Source: Spodoptera frugiperda (Eukaryota; Arthropoda; Insecta; Lepidoptera; Noctuidae). Taken from it: DNA of 64,000 nt. Made by a program: the position numbers and the translations under genes. Every line of letters starts with the position of its first letter. Position 1 is the first letter of the stretch. The stretch covers positions 1,674,001-1,738,000 of the forward strand of contig NC_064230.1 of the NCBI RefSeq assembly GCF_023101765.2, read 5' to 3'. The notes beneath the pieces were generated by a model. That model was not told where the DNA came from. It saw nothing but the letters and a program-made list of their open reading frames with translations, and did not search any database. This document shows, one piece after another, positions 40,601 through 52,600 of the stretch.

Positions 40601-43600
40601 TTCTTTAAGCGTAGTTTCCATTGATTTCGGTGTTGTAGTATCTTTTAAAAGATTATTTTCTGCTGTTGTTGGATTATTTTGTTTGGTGCTTGATTCTTCT
40701 GTACTGCTGCTTTCTGTGACTTCTTCAGAAGATTTGGCGGTAGAAGTAGTTGTCGTTCTTTCGATGCGAGGCTTATTCTTTTTTATGTAGTCTATCGCTT
40801 GGAGGATGGCTGGAAAATTAAGTGAAAAATTATATTTTGTGGATTTTAGTAGGTTTTATACTAGCTTCACTAACGGATAAACTGACAGACTATAATTTAT
40901 TTATTTCTTTGTTAAAGTTAAAAAGTATCTAAGTATATGGTTTAATTGGAATAAATGATTGGACTTTAACTTTATTAAGTTATAATTTTATTGCAAGTTA
41001 ATTGATTATGTATTCATTTGTAATAGGACATTGTTACTGTTACTCTAAATCTAGTCTGTCGTTTTGTTCTAGGTAACCTCAGAAATGGCTCGACCGATTT
41101 TGACAGGACTTTTGTTGGCAGGTAGCCGATAGAGTTACTTATGCTCTTTTGTTTTATATAATATAATTTCTCTTAAAAAACCAAATTTCTAAATTCTGTC
41201 GAAGATCATTATATAGCGGAAAGTAGTTATAAATTATAATTTAACTTACTTGATTGTCCAGTTGCCCTTTTCAAGTCTCTTAAAGCGTCAATGAAATCTG
41301 AGGGAAAATATTATTTTTTAATAACAGTTCACTAAGTGTTATGCTTTTAAAACTAATGAGTATACAAAAAAAGTTTCTTCGGGAAAGTTGTTTGTAATCA
41401 TGAGTACAATCACGTGTTTAAATATCGTTCACTAATTACCAGTCACCCTATATAAATAATACTCACTGTCCGTCGATGTATATTCTTCAGTTATAAAAAC
41501 TGCTTCCTCCAAATCTAAAATGAGGATAAAAAATATTATTAAATACCTCTTGTAATCCTGTAGATTTTATTATAACTTTCGCGAGACATATTAAATTAAT
41601 TATTATGTTATCGGCTTACTCACGTAACAGCGTAGCAGCGCGACAATCGCCGCGTCGTGTGTCGCGGAATGCTGCTCATGAATATGAGTCTCTAGCATGG
41701 CTTGAAACTAGACGAGTTCCTCGTCAAACAGTTACGTGAGTGAGTAAGCCGATAACATAATAATTAATCCTGTAGATGTAATAAAAGACTTTGTATTTGA
41801 ATGTTTGTTATAAAAAATGTAACTCACAGTAAGCCTTGCTGATTGTGATGATGTTTTCAAAGAATTGCACGATATCTGTAAATAAATATGTATATTAAGT
41901 AACAATAAAATATCGTCACGGCTTTTATTCCCGAAGGGCCGAAGGGGTAGGCAGAGGTGCACATTACGGTACGTACTGTCCCCATACAATATACACCCAT
42001 TTTTCACCATTTGTGTTAAGATCCCATGTAATAGGGGGTGCCTATGTGTTGTTTCAGACCATAATCTACAACTGTTCCAAATTTCATCTCGATCTCTTCA
42101 GCCGTTTCGACGTAAAGGAGTAACAAACAAACACACAAACTTTCGTGTTTATATTATTAGTAGAATACTTGTAGGTAGTTAAATAATTTAGTTACTTACC
42201 CATTTCAGTTATATCAAATATCAGCTGAATTATGTCGAACAATTCTGAAAATAAAATATTTAAATAATTAATATTGTTTTGATATTTAATCGATGTGTAA
42301 ATAGAGGTGCACAAATATTTATGCTAGACAAATGTCTATGTCAGACAAATTATGGAGTTTATTGCTCGTTGATCTCCATTCGTAGCAACACTTTGGTACA
42401 AGCACCTAGCTTCACTGACAGACGGACTGACGGACAATCTGCACATATATGTAACATAACATATAAAGGCATAAAGGGTGTAAACGGGACGCTACCGAAT
42501 ACTGGTAGAAATTCTTTTTGTTTTTATAATTTTAATCGTTTTTGTTTTCGTGTTATTCATGCAACCATAGCTATAAGCAGTTGATTACAACACTGAATAC
42601 ACTGATTTAAAAAAAAATAAAGCTCGAGTTTTGCTTTCTCCTGTTTGCGGCGTTTAGGAGCGTTCCGTTTACATACTGTATGTATCATCCACTCTTCACC
42701 ACTTAAGATATGTGTCCCGAATTGGGAATAATTTCCAATTGTCTACAGAAATGACACCAGTTGTCCACAGAAATGAGACCAGTTGTCCACAGAAATGAGA
42801 CCAGTTGTCCACAGAAATGACATAAGTTGTCAACATAGTAGCCGAAAGAGATAATCATGAATTCTATAATTTTTTGTTAAATAGATCGCACCTAAATCTA
42901 TCCAGATATTTTGATTTCAATCGATAACCGATTTCGGCCACAAACTACAACAATATTCGTAAACATCACTTCATTACAAATGATTTTATTACTAACCATC
43001 GACGCCACAGATCTTCTTCAGCATGGCAGCGGCAACCTTAATATTAGTAGCGTTGGTCACTTTTAGTATCGTTTCCAGAAATACAATCACCTCTACATCC
43101 GTGTATTTGTATACTTCGTCGAAAAATACAAAAATGTCTGAAAAGAAATAACTTGTTATAGAATTTATTTTAGTTTGCTTTTTCACCAGAGATGTGCTAT
43201 GTAGCTATGCTGCGATGATGTAATAGCCACATAGTGTCACACTATGTGACCGTTTCTACCGATACTAAGCCATGTAGCTGTGCGAGAGAGATGCGCAGTT
43301 CGAGTATCGATAGTAGGGACAGGAAGGTTTCCCTACTATCGAATGCAACATCGTGCATAGCATACATCCATAACATGCATCTTTTCATTTAAAAAGTTAT
43401 TGTAATAAAAATAAAACTAATGAGTGTACAAAAAACGTTTCTTCGGCAAAGTTGTTTGTAATCATGAGTACAATCACGTGTTTAAATATCGTTCACTAAT
43501 TACCAGTCACCCTATAAACCTATAGAGGGAGGTGCAACAAAACTTACCGTCAATGGATGTCACCGTGGCGATCACTTGCCATGCTTCTTGTAGAGCTGCA

Positions 43601-46600
43601 AACAAAATATGAGTAAAATAGACATGGCAATTAAATTATTAACAAATTCCATGTATGGGGCGGATCAAGCCCTAATCAATGAATTTAGGGAAACGAGTAT
43701 GATCAACCGAACCCACCAAACATTGTAGATCAAATAGTTCGTATCTATTCGTAGGGCAATCGAAACTAATTAGTGAATTTGATCGAACATGAACGTTTGT
43801 CAATCCCAATTAACCAAACATTATATAATTTCGTGAATCTATTCGTAGATTTAAAAAATCCCAGTTTCCTAATAACTACAAATTGAATGGACTGGCTTGA
43901 TTGGAGTGATACTACAGGTTATCGAAAACGGACGTGAATGTGTTTCCCCCATCTCAAAATCCCCAACAACCTTCAAATTCCTAACGATTAAAAGGCCAGC
44001 AATGCACTTGTAACCTCTGGTGTATTTATACGCCGCCTATTTCTTACCATCAGGTCATCCGTCTTCTCGTTTACTCCCTTACACCATAAAAAAACAAAAA
44101 AACGGAACAAAGAATTTATTATACTCACATTTGGTCCCAGTAATAGACATAAGTCTTTTAAAGAAGTCAATAATATCGTCATGTCCTGAATTGACACGAA
44201 TTAGCTCCAAAAAGTCCAGTAGATTGGCTGAAAATATTAAATAATAATCATTATTATCACATGTAAACAGCAACTAATGTAAAGAGATTGTCCAGTCAAC
44301 TGATGGTAGCGGTGACTGTCCAGGCGACACGTATTTAGGTATCGTCATGAGCTAATGTTCACATGTAAACAGCAGCTCATGTAAAGAGATTGTCCAGTCA
44401 ACTGATGGTGCGGTGACTGTCCAAACATCGTACTTACTATCTTCATGAGCTAATGTTCAAAATGTAAACAGCAGCTCATGTAAAGAGATTGTCCAGTCAA
44501 CTGATGGTAGCAGTAAAGACTGTCAAGGCGATAAACGTACTTAGGTATAGTCATGAGCTAATGTTCACATGTAAACAGCAGCTCATGTAAAGAGATTGTC
44601 CAGTCAACTGATTGTAGCGGTGACTGTCCAGGCGACACACATACTTAGGTATCGTCATGAGCTAATGTTCACATGTAAACAGTAGCTCATGTAAAGAGAT
44701 TGTCCAGTCAACTGATTGTAGCGGTGACTGTCCAGGCGACACACATACTTAGGTATCGTCATGAGCTAATGTTCACATGTAAACAGCAGCTCATGTAAAG
44801 AGATTGTCCAGTCAACTGATGGTAGCGGTGACTGTCCAGGCGACACACGTACTTAGGTATCGTCATGAGCTAATGTTCACATGTAAACAGCAGCTCATGT
44901 AGGTTTTAAAAGCAAAATGTTATTGTAAAATCTACTTACTCTCCTTAGAAGTAAGACCCAAAATTAATTTGGCAGCTTCTCTGATGTTTTTCGTTTGGGT
45001 AACGTCCAGTAAAGAATTCAAGAAGTATAAAGCATCCTGACGTTTCGTTACTTTATTTATTTTGTGAATAACGCTGACAATATCTGAAAGGGAAAATAAA
45101 GTCAATTTAAATTAAATTAAGTATCTTTCTTTTTAAAAAAAACGGTACTCCACACTAGGATTATCTCCTGTGTCGTGGGTGTGTTTACAAACATACAAGT
45201 TCACATACACATGACACATAGACCCGAAACTACTAATTGTGTATCAAACAAAGAGATGACACCCAGACCCCAAACAACAATTGTGGATTACACCCAGACC
45301 CCAAAAACAATCTGTGGATTACACAAAAAGTTGCTCCGTGCACGAATCGAACCTGCTACGCGTAGCATGGCAGACGGTTGCCCAGCCACCATGCCAACCG
45401 TGTAGTATTGTTGTGGCAGTCAGCTTTCTTAAGCTAAAATCGATGTGAAATGTTTCCAAAAAAGCCATAACCAGCTTTCGCATGATCAGCTTTTAGCAGC
45501 GAGGCGCCCGCGCTATCGGAAGACTAGTAACTAGGTAGGTATTTTGGAACATTACGCGCGCGTGCTAATTAAATATTGCTGTTTTGTTATTGTGATAAAA
45601 ATAAAACTAATGAGTATACAAAAAAAGTTTCTTCGGGAAAGTTGTTTGTAATCATGAGTACAATCACGTGTTTAAATATCGTTCACTAATTACCAGTCAT
45701 CCTATATGTACTTACTATCTGTTCCAAAGGCGTCCTTGAATGCCTTTTGTACTTCCAGCAAATTGTCGTTTCCTCCAATCTTATGTAGGTTCTCTATAAT
45801 TACTCTAAGACCTGAAAAAACATTGTAGATTGATTAAAAGTCTAAAAATATATTTATTTACATTATTTCGTACATAAGTGTGAGAGAGTCATGATTCAGG
45901 CACAAAAACTAAATCGGTCGAGTGATACTACGGTCTCACCGAAAACCGAAACAACGCTTGCGTTGTCATTCCGTTGTGTGACTGAGGTTACCGGAAGCCT
46001 AGTTCCAATTTTCCCAATCCCGATTCCTCAACAACCCTTAAATTCATAACCCCAAAAAGGCCAGCAATTACTTGTAAAGTTTCTAGTGTTTTGGCCGTCC
46101 ATAGGCGGCGGCGATTGCTTACCATCAGGTGATCCGTCTGGAGGTTTACCGGCTTATTTAAATCAAAACAAAAGCTGATATGTAACTTACTTCCTCGGTT
46201 AACAGCCTGTGTCAATTCTTCTAAAGCGTATTTCGTTTCTGTGGAATAAAAAAAATATAAAAACTAAATTGTTTCAACTTCAGTGAGGCCCTGTACACCA
46301 TACGTATATGTATATTAATTTTGACTCGCTAAGTACTTAGCTGGAAAATATCATGGAAAGTGTTTTTTTTTTGTAACAAGTAGATATAATGTATACTCAC
46401 GGGTTTGTTTGGTGATAGCTTTCAGCATTAATAAACTGTCTGTCAGTGATTTCGTGTTCAGCAAATGATTCAATGACGCAATCGCATCACCGATATCTGT
46501 TAAATAAAATAAATATAATTTAAAAAAATATTTCCTGTGTACTGATTTTTTTCCTGTATATTATAAGACACATGTTTTTATTTTAAAAAGAAATAATTGC

Positions 46601-49600
46601 CACGGAAGCTAAGTAAACCCACATAATTAGTTACGTGTGTCGTAAATTATCGTATCGTATATTTTTAATTACAGAAAAAAATGTAAAATGTGCCTGTCTA
46701 TCATGTTTAAAACTTTTAAATCATGCTTGATAGAAGGGGAAAATACGTTGCTAATATAGGCAAATCTACTCAGAATTGAAAATAAGACATTTTTCAAATT
46801 AAACTCACCCACAGTGCGAGTACCCAATAGCAGGAGGTTGAAAGCTCCCTTCAGGTCTGAAAAATTAAACCAATACATTAGTAATTTAATACATTTTTTG
46901 AGCATAATGATTGCTGATTTCTGGAGCTGCGGACTACCTAGCGGGTTACTGAGGCTCCGGCTCAAAAATCATGAGTAGGACGGATCATCCAATGACTTCT
47001 GCCGTCTTGGGCGAGGCGAGAGGGAGTGTCAGACTCTTACTGATTAAAAACTATCCCGTTGCCTTTTCCTTTGAAGCTTTGGTAACCCGTCAAATCGTTC
47101 GCAGGTCCGGAAGGAACAGTAGAAGTATAACTTTAATTTATATTCTTACCTAAATTAACTAAAAATCACGGTTTACTCACGTACATTAATGGAGAAAAGC
47201 TCTACTAGTTTCGAGTCACAGAGGAACTCTTGAAGAACATAAGCAGCGTGCGCAGACGTGGCAACGTCGAGAATAGGCGCTAGGAGAAGCTCTACTTCTC
47301 CATTAATGTACGTGAGTAAACCGTGATTTTTTAGTTAATTTAGTATGTCTCACGATAGTATTTATAAAAATACAATCGTACCTATTTCAGGGAGCAGAAC
47401 TTTCAGCAATCTCGGGAATTCAGCCGGACCGAGGCCACTTGTTAGTTTCAGTATCTCTATTTTCAGGCCGTCCACACCTGAAAAGAAACATAACTTCTTT
47501 ATATCATCATCATACCTACAATATAAAATCATGACTTTTAATCCTTGAAGGGTTAGACAGAGGTGCACGTTTTTTTTTTAAACCTTACCCTACACTAGGA
47601 TTTTCTCCTGTGTCGTGGGTGCGTTTACAAACATACAAGTTCACATACACATGACACCCAGACCCGGAACAACAATTTGTGGATCACACAACGAGGTGCT
47701 CCGTGCGGGAATTAAACTCGCTTCACGTTGCACGGCAGCCAGTTGCTCAGCCACCGCACTAACTGTGCTGAATATTTAAATAACGGCTACTTACCATTAG
47801 TATGTGCGATATGTTCGAAGTGATCAGCTATTTCATGAGGATCTGAAATAAGATGAAATATAAAATTATGGAAAATAGTTTTTTTTTTACGTTTGATGGG
47901 TCGACGTTTGGCCGCTATCTCGCCTGATGGTAAGTGACGATGCGGCCTACGATGATAAAAATATTTTGTAAAACAATCACTACACTTTTTTCTTCTTTTT
48001 AAACCAGCCTTCTGATTGTCTCTATGACTTTGACTTAAGATGTACGTATAATAATAAAAATCAACTATAATACTGTAAAGAAACAATGTAACGAAGTATT
48101 GTATCGTGAATCTGATTGAAAACTTATGGAGTTTCTTGCTCGTTCTTTTCAATAGAAATCTACACTTTGGAACGAGCAAATAGAACAACTAGAGGACTGA
48201 CCGACAGACTGACATTTTTTTAAATATTTGCGCTGAGATTGCAATTTCAAAACTGCCTTCCCGGTCTATTTGAAATAAATAATTTTGACTTTTACTAAAG
48301 ATGTAATCAACAAACCTCTTTCTCCAGATATCTTCTGTAGACTCTCAAGAATTCCGTCGAAGTCATCGTGTCCAATCAAAGGTTTCAACATCGCAAACGC
48401 TTTCAGCACGTCTGTAATTCATATGATCATATTTACAAAATTATTAATATTGAAAGTGAACTTGGCATAATTATTTAGCAGTGTTGTGTTTAAAGATTAC
48501 AATAGTGAAGAAATTTCGTACCCTGGACCAGTTAATTCAATTTGAGAACATAAAGAAGTTAAATAAATATTGACTCTACTCTGCATAAAGTGGTTCACAA
48601 ATACGCACGATATGACAGAGACAGTGAGAGAGATAGCTCTTTCATAACAAATTCCTAAGTAGATGTTTTTGTATGAAAAATAAAACTACTCAGTACTCAT
48701 AATCAATAATGTATATTAACTATATTGTAATCTTCAAACACAACACTACCTCCCAAATAAAGTCGTGGCAGATACTTTTAGAACACATTATATGTTCTGT
48801 GGACATTGATGTGTAAAGCCCTGTGGCCTAAATTATTATGAAGAAAATTAAATAGAAATAGTAAAAACATAATGTGTTGCATTTCACTCACCATCTTCAT
48901 TGGTCATCTGTTTCAGAATCTCCACAATAGTTTTCAAAACTGAAAAGCAAGTTTAATTATTTATTAATAGTTCCGTGGACATTAAAATATCACAAATTTT
49001 ATTGACTGCCTCGTTGGTCGAGTGGTCGCAAGTGCGACTGCCGACAAGGGGTCTTAGGTTCGATTCCTGGGTCGGGCAAATGATTACTGGTTTTTTTTTC
49101 AGTTTATCGAAAATTTGTCAGAAGTAGCACGGAGTCTTGAAACTTATAATTAGAAATTATAAGCCCAGGTTTCCTCACGATGTTTTCCTTCACCGTTTAT
49201 CAGTGGTGTTTAAATAATCTTAGAAAGTACATATAAGTCAGAAAAAGAGTGCCCGACTTTAATTGTTGTCCGAGACACGGGGACCGGCGCGGGAATCGAT
49301 CCCGCGACACGTTGCAGTCGATAAGACTGTATAACTTACCCGGGGCATCATCCATAAGTTCCACAAAGTCCACGACACGGTGCCAAGATCTGGCTCCCTT
49401 GCATTTCTTCAAGAATTTCAGCTTTTTCAGGTCATCTGTTTAAGAAATCGTTGTGGAGTGAGGTTATCGGAGGCCTAAATCCCCCATGACCAATCATCCC
49501 AATCCTCAGTCTAAAAAAATAAGAGAACCGAAGAAAATAAAAAAAAATAAGAAAACAGGAGAAGTCTTCGAGATTTCTCCTGTGTCGTAGGTAATTTTCT

Positions 49601-52600
49601 TTTTATGGGACAAGCCCGCAATACCTCCCTAGCCGCTGCAACTCCTGTGTACCAGGATCTACAGTAGATACAACCATGAAAACACCGGAACACTGAAGTC
49701 CAGTGCGTCGCTAGGACATGAATGTCTGTATTGGATTTCGCAACGAAACAAATCAGAAAATATTATTAGAGGAGAAGAAAAAGAAAACGATAGTTTCCAC
49801 TTCCCTCTAGTTTAATTTAATTCCCTAGGTTAATTTAATGCAGGAGACAGAATGAGTGAGGCCTGAAGGCACAAAAAGAGTTTGCTCAACTGAGAGAAGC
49901 CCAATCGTCAAGCACCATGAAAATTTTAAATGTGTCGTAGGTAAAACGCGAAAAGGGTCGCCAACTCAGCATAAGGGTGCTTTTCCACCAGAGATGTGCT
50001 GTGTAGCTATACTACGAAGATGTAATAGCTAAGCTGTGAAACTATGTGACCGTTTCCACTGATGTTAAACTATGTAACTGTGCGAGAAAGATGCGGTGCT
50101 TGAGTATGCGATGTATCGATAGTAGGAAAGCCATCCTTAGCACGCATCTTTCCATATAAAAAAACATAGCTTAGCTAAATCCGTTTCCACCAGTGCTAAG
50201 CTATATGTACCAATGAATATGATTGGTGGTAACCAAACGCATCCACAGCAACGTAGTATAGCACATCTCTGGTGGAAAAGCACAATTCATCAGGTGCAAT
50301 TTAGCACCTAACACTGACTCACTTGGCACCCCATTGCGTTATTCACCGTGACCATTCTCTTACCTGTAAGTCCTGTGAGATTTTCAATGTATTTCATGGC
50401 AGAGGCTTCATCTGAAATGATAAAAATTTTAACATATAGACAACATCACGTATTTAGGTCAACCTATTACCAGTTTACAATGTTGTAGTTTGTCGTTTGT
50501 TTATAATTTGCCTGACACAGGAATCGAACCCGAGACCCTTTTCAAATTAAACTTAAAATCTATCTTAAACTTTTTTTATAAAGAATCTGGAAGATGAAAG
50601 TCCTCCAATGACTATCCGTCAATCCGTCTTGGGCGAGGCGAGAGGGTACTGACTAAAAACTACCCTGTTGCTACTCCTGCTTTTCAAGCCGATTCGAGCT
50701 GATACTCCCCACGATAATAGATTTTCACCCTTTAAAAATAATAAAAAAACTAAACTTAATATTATTTTGAAAGAAAATTGCCAATTTTATCCACCGAAGT
50801 TTTCATAGAATGTATGTATATACTTGTACCCAATATACGAACGTTTTATGTACATAGACGCCTTTTGTCCAAAATTTAATAAATCGAGGTTACATTACAT
50901 GAACTACACTTGTTTAAACACAAGGAAATACGATCTCCTTAGTTATCGTCACTTAGATTTAATTTTAATGTATACTGAAACTATGTTTACTTTTAATAGT
51001 CGTAATTTTGTGTAAAGTTGAGCAAGTAAAGATTGAATATTATTTGATTTTGGCTACTTTCTTAGTCGGTATGAATATTACGTAGTACGAATGGGCCGGC
51101 TCGACCGGAGTGATACCACGGCCTCACAGAAAACTGACGTGAAACAACGCTTGCGTCGTGTTTTGTTGTGTGAGTGAGGTGACTGGAGGCCCAATTACTC
51201 CCCTTCCCAATCTTCCCAATCCCCGATTCCCCAACAACCCTTAAATTCCTAACACACAAAAGGTCGACAACGCACTTGTAACGCCTCTAATGTTTCAAGT
51301 GCCTATGGGCGGCGGCGATTGATAACCATTAGGTGATCAGTCTGGTAGTTTACCGACTTATACCACCATTAAAAATATTATGATACATATCAACTTAACA
51401 ATAAATGCTGTTTGTCAATTATTAAAGTACATTGACCTCTTGAAATATGACGAATATGTATGACAAATTAACAATACTACGCAGTTATTGTATTTTGTTT
51501 ACCTAATTAAATAAGGTATGTACATCATAATTAACGTAATGGAACGAATGTGTCGGCTCGACCGGAGTGATACCGTGGTATCACTTGGCCGTGGCCTCAC
51601 AGAAAACCGACGTGAAACAACGCTTGCGTTGTGTTTCATTGCGTAAGTGAGGTTACCGGAGGCCCAATTACTCCCCTATCCCAATCCCCGGTTCCCCAAT
51701 AACCCTTAAATTCCTAACCCCCAAAAGGCCGGCAACGCACTTGTAACGCTTCTGGTGTTTCTAGTGTCTTTTGGCAGCAGCGATTGCTTATCATCAGATA
51801 ATACGTCTGCTAGTTTACCGGTGTGGCGACACATGACAAGTGATAGACGACAGAAGTCGCAAATAGACGATCGACGAACAAATCAATGACGTCATAAATA
51901 TCCTACATCGCACATGTGAAGTTTACGAAGTTGGGCAGAAAGCCCGTCAGGCACAATCACCTCGCCTGGTCGGAGGATACTGCTTTTCTTAGGGAACTTT
52001 ACTCACTGTTCCCTAAACCGGCTTTTACAAAATATGAAAATAAAAAAGGGGTGGCAACGAAGGGTATCCGTGTTACCGGCACCACGGGGCTCATTGACTA
52101 AGTAATAATAAAGTTTATTAAACATACCTTCGAATCCAGTTAAGTGGTACAGGATATCGTTGGCGTCAGTTTGACCTGAAAATAAAGGAAAGTCAACATT
52201 AATTTGAATAATACTCGTAATAAAACTGACAATGATGAATGTAAAATATTGATTGTATGTATTGTGTGTTAGGTACTTAGGTTGGCTTGGCGAGTAGACT
52301 GCGCGCACGCTGCTTATGAGTAAGAGTCCCTCTGTGACTCAAAACGGGTAGAGCTTTTCTCACACAAAAAATTGCTCCATGCGGGAATCGGACCCGCTAC
52401 ACCGCGCCAATTGTGCAGTCAATCTTATTATTATATTAAGATAATTTTAATGATCAATGCAAATAGGTGTTGAAAAAAAATGAAATTAAGTTGATATTTA
52501 CTTCTAACTCCTAACACACTTCTTAATCCACTGGAGATGGACAGCTCGGAGTCAGCATCTGAAAGAAAAATAACAAAATGTCAAATAAAAGCTAGGCATT

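Larger units (their letters stand above)
41250..52175 (-). other. Nineteen-exon module array encoding 29 tandem 16-residue repeats
   Basis: Exon lengths in coding order (exons 5-23) are 48, 48, 96, 48, 96, 48, 96, 48, 96, 48, 96, 144, 99, 48, 141, 45, 48, 48 and 48. All are bounded by phase-1 introns, so any exon can be skipped or duplicated in frame. Aligned units are DEASAMKYIENLTGLT, DFDGILESLQKISGER, NFIDALRDLKRATGQS and SLQEAWQVIATVTSID. They share small or hydrophobic residues at positions 5 and 6, Leu/Ile at 9, hydrophobic at 12 and often Thr-Gly at 13-14. This is a helix of about 12 residues plus a turn. The residue made across most junctions is Asp. The 144 and 141 exons look like fused neighbours. 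Confidence 0.85.

Noticed and set aside
40218..40790. 190-codon plus-strand frame opposite the mucin exon
   Set aside because: It is the antisense shadow of Thr/Ser/Glu codons; sense-strand splicing and frame continuity support only the minus strand.
44260..44905. CRISPR-like array
   Set aside because: Whole units repeat with no unique spacers; it is an intronic satellite in a eukaryotic gene.
49006..49078. tRNA gene
   Set aside because: A- and B-box-like sequences are present but the acceptor stem pairs poorly, and the same head recurs in SINE context at 12716 and 53940.
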